From Bacteroidota bacterium (GTDB lineage Bacteria; Bacteroidota; Bacteroidia; Bacteroidales; Prolixibacteraceae): 7,848 bases of DNA. Both the position numbers and the translations under genes were made by a program. The stretch spans positions 1-7,848 of the forward strand of contig JAUYTA010000522.1 of assembly GCA_030695265.1 (NCBI GenBank). Reading direction: 5' to 3'. Positions 1 through 6,339 of this stretch are shown one piece after another (positions within the stretch are counted from its first letter, which is position 1; every line of letters starts with the position of its first letter). The notes beneath the pieces are model-generated. The model was not told the DNA's origin. It saw only the letters and a program-made list of their open reading frames with translations, and searched no databases.

Positions 1-275
1 AGCGTTGTCATTACAGCAATTACAGAATAAATGTTGGTGAAAAAGCTTGTGATCAGCACAATGGAGGCCTGACCCGACAATCCGATCAGCTTGAAGAGAG
101 GAGCAACCCAGCTGGCTATGACATTCAGAATGCCGAAAAAATCAAGTAAAAAAACGGCAAACGTAACCGGAATGGTCAGCTTCAGCAACCAAATGGCCGT
201 TTTTGTTCCCTGCGGAAGGGAGGTTTTTACGCAATGCAATAATCTTTTTCCTATACTCAAATTTTCGGTATTCAT
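1..275 (-). CDS. Nucleoside recognition / Gate domain membrane protein (N-terminal part, cut by window edge)
   Basis: The minus strand is open from an ATG at 275-273 to the window edge, giving 91 codons and no stop. The product begins MNTENLSIGKRLLHCV. It has a hydrophobic helix at about residues 25-48 (TAIWLLKLTIPVTFAVFLLD) and a second membrane segment near residues 55-90 containing APLFKLIGLSG and ITSFFTNIYSVIAV. This pattern resembles the start of nucleoside-recognition/Gate-domain proteins (spore-maturation SpmA/B-like family) found in Bacteroidota, which sit in the inner membrane and whose substrate is usually unknown. The family call is from recognition of the sequence pattern, not a search. 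There is no Shine-Dalgarno; the bases before the ATG are A/T-rich. A terminator-like hairpin lies 11 bp upstream of the start codon. Most of the protein is outside the window. Confidence 0.7.
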   Translation of the reverse strand, partial: MNTENLSIGKRLLHCVKTSLPQGTKTAIWLLKLTIPVTFAVFLLDFFGILNVIASWVAPLFKLIGLSGQASIVLITSFFTNIYSVIAVMTT

Positions 276-285
276 TTTTCTGAAA

Positions 286-314
286 GTAAAAAAGCAGCTC
301 ATAAAAAGCTGCTT
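286..314 (-). terminator. Terminator-like hairpin just upstream of the Gate-domain gene
   Basis: A perfect 8-bp inverted repeat, AAGCAGCT (292-299) and AGCTGCTT (307-314), encloses a 7-base loop. Read on the minus strand it is followed immediately by a T run (291-286), the form of an intrinsic terminator. It could end the transcript of the gene at 465-1136. However, it stops only 11 bp before the ATG at 275, leaving almost no room for a separate promoter, so it could instead act as an attenuator in the leader of the downstream gene. On the plus strand the stem is followed by GTATTTTTAT, so weak bidirectional function is possible, although no plus-strand gene is seen. Confidence 0.6.
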
Positions 315-464
315 GTATTTTTATATGTTTCTTCTGACAGCGTTGAAACCTACATGCAGAGTCTGATTCCGCTGATTTCCTGTCAAGCCGATAAGCGGAA
401 AGATACAACCAAAAACCACTGTTGCCGAATTTGCGGGTAGCTAATGTTCAAACTGTGCTTCTTG
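315..464. other. Intergenic region between the ACP-like gene and the Gate-domain gene
   Basis: I see no convincing coding frame here; small open frames on both strands have no recognisable protein character. The stretch contains a 7-bp inverted repeat, TTCCGCT (367-373) and AGCGGAA (394-400), with a 20-base loop. It also contains the left members of the short repeats that flank the 465-1136 gene: ACCACT at 415-420, TTGCCGAA at 422-429 and CTAATG at 441-446. A TATCTTTC sequence on the minus strand is a poor match to the Bacteroidota -7 element, so no promoter is called. Confidence 0.5.
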
Positions 465-1206
465 TCATATAAACTTTGCTTCTCGTGTCAAATTAATCTT
501 CTCAATACCAAGTTCTTTACTGAACAAATTAGTCAATACATTCTCAATTTCCTTTTTATTAAATGCATTTGAGTTTCGTCTTGATTTCAAATAATTTTCA
601 CTTGTCATTTTCTCAGCAACTTGTCTAACAGTTTTCAAGTCAAGTTCATTGCCAATTTTGTTGGCAAACCAAAGTCCACCAATAGAAAAAACAAGTCCTA
701 AAAATCCGATTTCAAAATTGAGAAATAGTCCAAAAAATGATGCAAGAACAATAATTACAAATGTTCCAGTTATCCAACGTGGCAGTCTCAATAAGTTCAG
801 TTTAAAGCCTAAGTATTTTTCCAAATTTTTAACATTTGAACGTCTGCCTTGTCTTGGCAAAATGTCTTTAAGTAAAAAATCAGGCGAAACTACGTTCTCG
901 TCCAATTGAAGTGTCGATGAAATTGCTTTACGTAATTTATAAAATGCTTGTTGGCTTGTGCAGTCTTCAACATTGTCAAGTTGAATCTTATTTGCAATAT
1001 GGTCGCAAAGCTGTCCAAAGGTCGTGATATGAACTAACTCGTCATCAACAAACTTGATGTCTAACGAAGTCTCAACTTTAACAAGTAAGTCTTCAATGTC
1101 TTCGGAGTCAATATTCTTAAGTTCGTAGTCTTTCATAGCATTGCTTGTAACTTTCAATATCCAATGTTGAATAACCAATTTCCAAGCGGGTTCGGCAATT
1201 ACCACT
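415..1206. mobile_element. Possible single-gene cassette around the ACP-like gene (short flanking repeats)
   Basis: The AT-rich gene at 465-1136 is bracketed by a perfect 8-bp inverted repeat, TTGCCGAA at 422-429 and its complement TTCGGCAA at 1191-1198. Directly outside that are 6-bp direct repeats ACCACT at 415-420 and 1201-1206, one or two bases from the inverted repeats. The arrangement (direct repeat, inverted repeat, gene, inverted repeat, direct repeat) is that of an inserted element with a target-site duplication. No transposase or integrase is present, so any mobility would be in trans. The repeats are short and were found by eye, so chance is a serious alternative. The boundary is tentative. 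Confidence 0.25.
465..1136 (-). CDS. Conserved-looking hypothetical membrane protein with ACP-like N-terminal region
   Basis: A 223-residue protein if the ATG at 1136-1134 (MKDYELKNIDSEDIEDLL) is used. An in-frame GTG at 1205 would add 23 residues, but these look like translated spacer, so the ATG is preferred. Residues 9-52 resemble the second half of acyl carrier protein: an Asp-Ser pair (D10-S11) starts an acidic helix, then IKFVDDELVHITTFGQLCDH matches the ACP segment that reads EIPDEEAEKITTV in E. coli. ACP helix 1 is absent upstream. Residues 63-118 form a second region that looks like an ACP helix 1 plus a linker (FYKLRKAISSTLQLDENVVSPDFLLKDILP). Two hydrophobic helices follow at about 121-140 and 143-160, then a charged cytosolic tail. 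The gene is AT-richer than the rnf genes (two of three 60-base lines I counted gave 30-35% GC, one 42%; two rnf lines gave 43-58%). I do not recognise a named family and assign no function. Confidence 0.75.
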   Translation of the reverse strand: MKDYELKNIDSEDIEDLLVKVETSLDIKFVDDELVHITTFGQLCDHIANKIQLDNVEDCTSQQAFYKLRKAISSTLQLDENVVSPDFLLKDILPRQGRRSNVKNLEKYLGFKLNLLRLPRWITGTFVIIVLASFFGLFLNFEIGFLGLVFSIGGLWFANKIGNELDLKTVRQVAEKMTSENYLKSRRNSNAFNKKEIENVLTNLFSKELGIEKINLTREAKFI

Positions 1207-1219
1207 AATGACGTGAAAC

Positions 1220-1251
1220 AAATGACAATAAATGACCTGTTTCCAGATCAT
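1220..1251 (-). terminator. Candidate terminator of the rnf operon
   Basis: Six bases beyond the rnfA stop codon, the minus strand forms an 8-bp stem (ATGATCTG with CAGGTCAT, one G-U pair; plus-strand arms 1232-1239 and 1244-1251) closed by a GAAA tetraloop of the stable GNRA type. It is followed by a T-rich but interrupted stretch, TTATTGTCATTTGTTT. Stem and loop fit an intrinsic terminator; the broken T run makes it a weak one. It may end, or only partly reduce, transcription into the ACP-like gene. Confidence 0.45.
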
Positions 1252-1257
1252 CATTCC

Positions 1258-1830
1258 TTACACCAATCCGGCGAAACCCATAAATGCCAGGGCAAGGATA
1301 CCGGCAGTAACCAGCGCAATCGGAATTCCTTTCATGCCTTTCGGAACATCGGCCAATGCAAGCTGTTCGCGTATTCCTGAGAAAATGACCAGTGCCAGCG
1401 CAAAACCAATCGCGTTGGCAACAGCAAATACCACCGATTCAGCCAGATTGAAATCTTTTTTAATCACAAGGATTGCAACTCCCATTACAGCACAATTGGT
1501 AGTAATCAGAGGCAAATAAATTCCCAAAGCCTGATACAAGGTAGGACTTACTTTTTTCAGGATAATTTCGAGCATTTGCACCAGCGCCGCGATAATCAGG
1601 ATAAAACTGATGGTTTGCAGGAAAGCCAGATTGAGCGGAACAAGCACAAATACCTGCACCAAATAAGTAACAATGGTAGCCAAAGTCATAACGAAAAGAA
1701 CTGAGGCACCCATTCCGAATGCAGTTTCAGTTTTGTTGCTTACACCCAGAAACGGACAAATTCCGAGGAACTGCGCCAGAACAATGTTGTTTACAAAGAC
1801 GGCTGATATAACGATAATGATATATTCCAT
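1258..1830 (-). CDS. rnfA: Electron transport complex subunit RnfA
   Basis: A 190-residue integral membrane protein, the usual RnfA length, with about six hydrophobic helices throughout. Family signatures are the opening MEYIIIVISAVFVNNIVLAQ, the first conserved Cys in GICPFLGVSNK (C25) and the second in LITTNCAVMG (C113). In Rnf/Nqr complexes these Cys, together with those of RnfE, hold an iron-sulfur centre in the membrane core that passes electrons across the bilayer. RnfA is homologous to NqrE. The ATG lies 12 bp after the rnfE stop with no obvious Shine-Dalgarno, so translation probably relies on coupling or an AT-rich leader. It is the last gene of the operon and is followed by a terminator-like hairpin. 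Nothing appears truncated. Confidence 0.96.
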   Translation of the reverse strand: MEYIIIVISAVFVNNIVLAQFLGICPFLGVSNKTETAFGMGASVLFVMTLATIVTYLVQVFVLVPLNLAFLQTISFILIIAALVQMLEIILKKVSPTLYQALGIYLPLITTNCAVMGVAILVIKKDFNLAESVVFAVANAIGFALALVIFSGIREQLALADVPKGMKGIPIALVTAGILALAFMGFAGLV

Positions 1831-1842
1831 GATTGAATCTGA

Positions 1843-2433
1843 TTACGAAGTTTTGTTTAATTTTTTCAGGATTGCAATCAGGAAACCCAAGGTAATGAAG
1901 GCTCCCGGCGCAAGAATGAATACCAGAATTCCGTCGGCACTTTCTGCAATAAATTTGTACCCGAAGAGTGAACCGGCACCCAGCATTTCACGAATTCCGC
2001 CAAGGATAACCAATGCCATGGTGAACCCGAGACCCATTCCAAGGCCATCGATCATGGAGGAAAAGACATTATTTTTAGCAGCGAACGCTTCCGCACGTCC
2101 AAGAACAATGCAGTTTACCACAATCAGCGGAATAAAAATTCCCAACTGTTTTGAAAGTGCGGGTGTATAAGCCTGCATCAGTAAATCGACAACCGTCACA
2201 AAGCTGGCGATCACGACCACGAAAGCAGGGATACGAACTTTATCGGGCACAAAATTCTTTACCATCGAGATGAAAACATTCGACATGAAAAGCACAAATG
2301 TGGTTGCAAGTCCCATTCCCATCCCGTTTATGGCTGATGAAGTTACCGCCAGTGTAGGACAAGCGCCTAGCATTAAAACTAAAATAGGATTTTCTCTGAA
2401 GAACCCTTTGGTGAAATTATTTACCTGATTCAT
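1843..2433 (-). CDS. rnfE: Electron transport complex subunit RnfE
   Basis: A 196-residue polytopic membrane protein homologous to RnfA and NqrD. It opens MNQVNNFTKGFFRENPILVL and has the conserved Cys motifs LGACPTLAVT (C25) and VVNCIVLGRAEAFA (C108). The GRAEAFA motif separates RnfE from RnfA. With RnfA it forms the symmetric membrane core that carries electrons and is thought to contribute to the Na+/H+ pathway. Its ATG overlaps the rnfG stop as ATGA (4-bp overlap), indicating translational coupling. A good Shine-Dalgarno, AAGGAG at 2446-2441, sits 7 bases upstream inside the end of rnfG. Length and motifs are normal for the family. Confidence 0.95.
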   Translation of the reverse strand: MNQVNNFTKGFFRENPILVLMLGACPTLAVTSSAINGMGMGLATTFVLFMSNVFISMVKNFVPDKVRIPAFVVVIASFVTVVDLLMQAYTPALSKQLGIFIPLIVVNCIVLGRAEAFAAKNNVFSSMIDGLGMGLGFTMALVILGGIREMLGAGSLFGYKFIAESADGILVFILAPGAFITLGFLIAILKKLNKTS

Positions 2434-3008
2434 TGTTTTTCTCCTTTTTTATTAATTGCATGGGCGCGGTTTACTGCATCGCAAAAAGCGCGGCTACTGA
2501 TGGTTGCCGCTGTAATTGCGTCAACTGTACCACCATCCTTTTTAACTTTAAGTTTTTCGCCGGGTAAATCGGCAATTTTCAATCCTTTAAACTGATCTTT
2601 AAATGCCGGTAATGCCATTTTTGTACCAAGCCCGGGCGTTTCCTTGTGTTCGAGTACTTCAATATTGCTGATGGAACCGTCAGGCAAGAACCCAACCATA
2701 AGTGTAAACCGGCCACTAAAACCATCGTCGGTATATGTTTGAACAGCAACCCCTGAATTTTCAGCACCTTTCAGCAAACGGTGAACGATGATACTGTCTT
2801 TCCCATCTTCAGGCATTAAAACGGTATCTAAAATGGATTCAAATTCAGGAATAACCATTTTAATCGCATTGTTAATTTTTGCCTTTTGCGATGCAGCGAT
2901 TGGCTCCTTGGTAACCGAATAAACAGCAGAGAGGGCCAAACCTGCCACCGCTGTGATGACGAAAAGCGCAATCGTCATATTTTTAAATGTTGATTCTTTC
3001 TTTGCCAT
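2430..3008 (-). CDS. rnfG: Electron transport complex subunit RnfG (FMN-binding)
   Basis: A 192-residue protein with one N-terminal membrane anchor (about residues 10-30) and an FMN-binding domain on the far side of the membrane, as in RnfG/NqrC. Near the C-terminus, DAITAATISS carries the flavinylation motif. The threonine T169 is the expected residue for covalent FMN through a phosphoester bond, installed by an ApbE-type flavin transferase that is not in this window. The conserved HKETPGLGTKM stretch (121-131) is also typical. The ATG begins 2 bp after the rnfD stop, and AAAGGA at 3019-3014 gives a reasonable Shine-Dalgarno 5 bases upstream, so rnfD and rnfG are probably translated together. 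Confidence 0.96.
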   Translation of the reverse strand: MAKKESTFKNMTIALFVITAVAGLALSAVYSVTKEPIAASQKAKINNAIKMVIPEFESILDTVLMPEDGKDSIIVHRLLKGAENSGVAVQTYTDDGFSGRFTLMVGFLPDGSISNIEVLEHKETPGLGTKMALPAFKDQFKGLKIADLPGEKLKVKKDGGTVDAITAATISSRAFCDAVNRAHAINKKGEKQ

Positions 3009-3010
3009 AA

Positions 3011-4012
3011 CTATCCTTTTGTGGATTGAATTTTTACTTCGCCGAACCGTTTGGGTTTAACATACCGGTTGAGCAACGGTACCAATGCATTCATGATCAG
3101 AATTGCAAACGAAACACCTTCAGGGTAAGCTCCCCAAAACCTTATAAGAATGGTCAATATTCCGATTCCGGCGCCAAATATTATTTGAGCCTTTGGATTC
3201 ATTGGTGAAGTGACTAAATCGGTTGCCATAAAAAAAGCCCCAAGCATTAATCCGCCGGTGACAAGGTGAAAAATCGGGTCGGCAAATTTTGAAGGATCGA
3301 TCAACCAGAATATTCCGGAGAAAATTGCCGCCGAAACCATTACTGAAACCGGAATGTGCCAGGTAATTATTTTGCGTACCAGCATAAAAATTCCGCCAAG
3401 CAAAAGCGCCAGTGCAGATATTTCGCCCAGCGAACCTCCCATGTTTCCAAGAAACAAATCCATATTTGCAGGCAAGCCTTTTAAGATTTCAACAACCGGC
3501 TGACCATTTTTAATCCCTTCCTTTAGGATTGCAAGTGGCGTTGCGGCACTTACTGCATCAACTCCGAAAGAACCGGCTACCGGCCATGAGGTCATGTTTA
3601 CCGGAAATGAAATAAGCATAAAAACACGCCCCACCAATGCCGGATTAAACGGGTTGTTGCCCAATCCGCCAAAAGGCATTTTTGCGATTCCGATTGAAAC
3701 CAACGCTCCAACAATCAGCATCCACGATGGAACCGATGCGGGGACATTAAACGCGAGCAAAACGCCCGTCAGTGCTGCTGATCCGTCGGCAATCTGTGGC
3801 TTAACTTTCAGAATAAATTTCTGAATCAGCAGTTCGAATGCCACACAGGCAGCTACCGCAATAAGCGTAACCCGAACCGAATCGAGGCCGAACATCATCA
3901 CCGACCAGATAAATGCAGGTAACAGCGCCAAGATAACACCGTACATGATTTTATTCACCGAATCGCCCGAATGTACATGCGGTGAAGGAGATATCGTAAA
4001 AAGTTTACCCAT
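3011..4012 (-). CDS. rnfD: Electron transport complex subunit RnfD (covalent-FMN membrane subunit)
   Basis: A 333-residue polytopic membrane protein homologous to NqrB. It begins MGKLFTISPSPHVHSGDSVN, with the SPSPH motif typical of the family, and has GGLGNNPFNPALVGR at 115-129. The motif DAVSAATPLA (152-161) is the flavin attachment site; T158 should carry covalent FMN. RnfD accepts electrons from the RnfC side and is part of the ion-translocating membrane core. The start ATG is 50 bp after the rnfC stop, the largest gap in the operon. That gap contains a 7-base tandem repeat ending 4 bp before the start codon, and there is no Shine-Dalgarno. The gene appears intact. Confidence 0.96.
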   Translation of the reverse strand: MGKLFTISPSPHVHSGDSVNKIMYGVILALLPAFIWSVMMFGLDSVRVTLIAVAACVAFELLIQKFILKVKPQIADGSAALTGVLLAFNVPASVPSWMLIVGALVSIGIAKMPFGGLGNNPFNPALVGRVFMLISFPVNMTSWPVAGSFGVDAVSAATPLAILKEGIKNGQPVVEILKGLPANMDLFLGNMGGSLGEISALALLLGGIFMLVRKIITWHIPVSVMVSAAIFSGIFWLIDPSKFADPIFHLVTGGLMLGAFFMATDLVTSPMNPKAQIIFGAGIGILTILIRFWGAYPEGVSFAILIMNALVPLLNRYVKPKRFGEVKIQSTKG

Positions 4013-4016
4013 CAGG

Positions 4017-4041
4017 AAATTATAAATTATAAATTATAAAT
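4017..4041. repeat. AT-only heptamer tandem repeat in front of rnfD
   Basis: The unit AATTATA occurs three full times (4018-4038) with partial copies at both ends, about 3.6 units in total. It fills half of the 50-bp rnfC-rnfD spacer and ends 4 bp before the rnfD start, where a ribosome binding site would lie. As RNA it would be unstructured or weakly self-complementary. Such repeats can change copy number by slippage. Confidence 0.85.
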
Positions 4042-4062
4042 GTTGAATCTTGAATTAAATTT

Positions 4063-5394
4063 TTAAGGTTTTCGGCTTCTCATCAAAGCTCCAACCTTCA
4101 CTTTTCCAAGCCGGATAAAATCGAGCAATGGACGGTTGGCCGGACAAGTATAACTGCAAGAGCCACATTCAATACAATCCATCACCTTTTCGGTTTCTAA
4201 ATTCTCCCAGATTTGTCTTTCAGAAAGTGTCATCAGCAGAAAAGGTTCCAGTCCCATCGGGCATACCGAAACACAACGGGAGCAACGAATACATGGCATC
4301 GTTTCGCTGCGTTTTGCTTCATTTTCAGGCATCATTAAAATTCCTGAAGTGCCTTTGGTTACAGGTATTTCGGTATTGGCAAACGCTTTCCCCATCATCG
4401 GGCCGCCGTTGATAATTTTCCCGCAATTCTCCGGAAGTCCACCCGCTGCTTCAATCAATTCGCTGACGGTTGTACCAATTCGAACTTTATAATTTGATGG
4501 ATTTTTTACCGTTTTGCCGGTAACTGTAACCACCCGTTCAAACAAAGGTTTGTTTTTCTGAACTGCCTCGTAAACAGCAAAAGTGGTAGCGATGTTGGTA
4601 ACCACTACCCCAACCGAAATTGGCAACGCGCCTGATGGTACTTCACGGCCGGTAACAGCTTTAATCAATTGTTTTTCACCTCCCTGCGGATATTTAACTT
4701 TCAGCGGGATAACCGATATGTTTTTGTGCCGCGCTGCCAGACTGCTCATTTTGGCGATGGCATCCGGTTTATTGTTTTCAATTCCGATGGATGCCTGGTC
4801 AACGTTCAGGGCAAGCATTAGCAACTTTACTCCGACGATGAGTTCCTCTCCGTGCTCCAGCATCATCCGGTGATCGGAGGTGAGATATGGTTCACATTCC
4901 ACTCCGTTGATCAGCAAAACTTCCGCTTTCATTCCTTTCGGCGGCATCAGTTTCACGTGGGTTGGAAAAGTTGCTCCACCCAAACCTACAATTCCTGCAT
5001 TCTGAATTTTGGCCAGAATAGCTGCCGAATCAAGGTTAATTTCTGATTTCAATTCGGAACTCCGATCAATCTGTTCGTCCCATATATCGTCTTCCACATC
5101 AATATAAATACCCATTTTCGGATATCCTGAGGTGTCGGGACCTGTCTCTACCTTTTTCACTGTTCCTGAAACCGACGAATGAATGTTGGCAGAAACGAAT
5201 CCCGAAGATTTTGCGATGAGCTGTCCGACCATTAATTTGTCGCCTTTTTTGACAATCGCTTCGGCAGGTGCGCCAATATGCTGGCCAACAGGAATAAAAA
5301 CTGTTTTTGGAAGGGCAAGCACTTCAATTGCTTTCGAGGCTGAAAGTTTATTTTCAGCCGGATGAACCCCTCCTATTTTGAATGTTTTTAACAC
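4063..5394 (-). CDS. rnfC: Electron transport complex subunit RnfC (NADH/FMN/4Fe-4S subunit)
   Basis: A 443-residue peripheral subunit that exchanges electrons with NAD(H) on the cytoplasmic face. In order: an RnfC N-terminal barrel-like region beginning FKIGGVHPAENK with a biotinyl-like hairpin near IHSSVSGTV (71-79); the nucleotide/FMN-binding domain with GLGGATFPTH (137-146) and INGVECEPYL (162-171), as in NuoF-type proteins; a soluble-ligand-binding beta-grasp-like region near 300-320; and two 4Fe-4S motifs, C368-C371-C374-C378 and C407-C410-C413-C417. The start is a GTG, fixed by a perfect AGGAGG six bases upstream and by homology to the usual N-terminus. It begins 18 bp after the rnfB stop. 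Vertebrate-pathogen RnfC proteins often have long C-terminal repeats; this one ends soon after the second cluster, as in most anaerobes. Confidence 0.96.
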   Translation of the reverse strand: MLKTFKIGGVHPAENKLSASKAIEVLALPKTVFIPVGQHIGAPAEAIVKKGDKLMVGQLIAKSSGFVSANIHSSVSGTVKKVETGPDTSGYPKMGIYIDVEDDIWDEQIDRSSELKSEINLDSAAILAKIQNAGIVGLGGATFPTHVKLMPPKGMKAEVLLINGVECEPYLTSDHRMMLEHGEELIVGVKLLMLALNVDQASIGIENNKPDAIAKMSSLAARHKNISVIPLKVKYPQGGEKQLIKAVTGREVPSGALPISVGVVVTNIATTFAVYEAVQKNKPLFERVVTVTGKTVKNPSNYKVRIGTTVSELIEAAGGLPENCGKIINGGPMMGKAFANTEIPVTKGTSGILMMPENEAKRSETMPCIRCSRCVSVCPMGLEPFLLMTLSERQIWENLETEKVMDCIECGSCSYTCPANRPLLDFIRLGKVKVGALMRSRKP

Positions 5395-5400
5395 GATATT

Positions 5401-5406
5401 CCTCCT
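5401..5406 (-). promoter_or_regulatory. Strong Shine-Dalgarno for rnfC
   Basis: On the minus strand AGGAGG is followed by a 6-base spacer (AATATC) and a GTG start. It decides the rnfC start and probably compensates for the GTG. Such a perfect site is less usual in Bacteroidota, where many genes lack one, and it lies in the 18-bp rnfB-rnfC gap. Confidence 0.85.
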
Positions 5407-5412
5407 AATAAT

Positions 5413-6330
5413 TTAAAGTTCAGATGATTTTGGTTCAGAAGAAATCGGAACCGTAACCTCTTTGGGTTTTTCGGGCACAGAAACAGGTTGTTCTGCAACA
5501 ACAACTTTTCGTGGCGGAAAATTATACTCAATAATTGCATTTGTTGGGCAAACGGAAACACATTTCCGGCAAAGTGTACATTTATCTGAATCAATAAATG
5601 CAAGATTATTGGCAATTGTTATTGCATCGAATTTACATTCCTTTTCACATTTACTGCAACCGATACAAGCCACTGCGCATGATTTGCGGGCAACTCCACC
5701 CTTATCCTGATTGCGGCATGACACATATATTTTCCGGTCTTTTGGCCGCTTCTTCCTTAATTCTATCAGGGTTTTCGGACAAGCTTTCACACAGGCGCCG
5801 CAAGCCACGCATTTTTCGTCATCCACTTCAGGCAATCCGGTAACCGGGTTCATGTGAATGGCATCAAAGTCGCAAGCCACCACGCAGTCGCCGCAGCCCA
5901 AACAACCGTATTGGCAACCGGTATCTCCACTGTAAAGCGTTGATGCAATTGCGCACGACACCGGACCATCGAAAAAATTCGTTTTGGGACGGTGTTCGCA
6001 GGTTCCATTGCATCTCACAACAGCAACACGTGGATCTTTTTTTTCGGCTACTATGCCCAAAATATCAGCAACTCCGCTCATCGTGTCGTTTCCGCCAACA
6101 GGACAGAACAAATCGGCAAGTTCTCCTTTGCTTACACAAGCTTCAGCAAAAGCACGGCAACCGGCAAATCCACATCCTCCACAATTGGCTCCGGGCAGTG
6201 CGGTTTCAACCTGTCCAATCCTTGGATCTTCATACACTTTGAATTTTTGAGCAACAAAATACAGAATGATTGCCGACAAAACTCCAATAATGCTGAGGGT
6301 TAAAACAGTATATAAAATAATTGTAGTCAT
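5413..6330 (-). CDS. rnfB: Electron transport complex subunit RnfB (polyferredoxin, five 4Fe-4S motifs)
   Basis: A 305-residue protein that receives electrons from reduced ferredoxin at the membrane surface. An N-terminal membrane anchor (about residues 4-27) is followed by the Fes-type cluster motif C50-C53-C58-C76 ([12 protein letters not shown]). Four ferredoxin-like CxxCxxCxxxC motifs follow: C143/146/149/153, C174/177/180/184, C222/225/228/232 and C251/254/257/261. This gives five predicted 4Fe-4S clusters, more than the three of the short proteobacterial RnfB (about 190 residues) and in line with long RnfB forms of anaerobes. Extra Cys occur at 107, 111, 126, 139, 205 and 218. The C-terminal tail after 275 is Pro/Val/Glu/Lys-rich and probably disordered. 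The ATG is 9 bp after the rseC stop with no Shine-Dalgarno. Confidence 0.96.
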   Translation of the reverse strand: MTTIILYTVLTLSIIGVLSAIILYFVAQKFKVYEDPRIGQVETALPGANCGGCGFAGCRAFAEACVSKGELADLFCPVGGNDTMSGVADILGIVAEKKDPRVAVVRCNGTCEHRPKTNFFDGPVSCAIASTLYSGDTGCQYGCLGCGDCVVACDFDAIHMNPVTGLPEVDDEKCVACGACVKACPKTLIELRKKRPKDRKIYVSCRNQDKGGVARKSCAVACIGCSKCEKECKFDAITIANNLAFIDSDKCTLCRKCVSVCPTNAIIEYNFPPRKVVVAEQPVSVPEKPKEVTVPISSEPKSSEL

Positions 6331-6339
6331 ACAGTGTTA

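Noticed and set aside
367..400. 7-bp inverted repeat as a riboswitch aptamer
   Set aside because: The stem is a single short helix with a 20-base loop and matches no riboswitch core I know.
142..408. Minus-strand open frame of 88 codons overlapping the Gate-domain gene
   Set aside because: Its protein has no membrane or domain character, and it overlaps the frame that does (275 downward) as well as the hairpin region. It is a shadow frame.
1137..1205. 23-residue N-terminal extension of the ACP-like protein from a GTG
   Set aside because: The extension looks like translated spacer and overlaps the candidate cassette end. The ATG at 1136 gives a sensible N-terminus.
2579..2767. Second minus-strand frame inside rnfG
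   Set aside because: It is an alternate frame within a gene whose FMN motif and anchor are clear. There is no frameshift evidence.
5940..6303. Several overlapping plus-strand frames opposite rnfB
   Set aside because: They lie wholly antisense to a gene with clear iron-sulfur motifs and have no protein character of their own.
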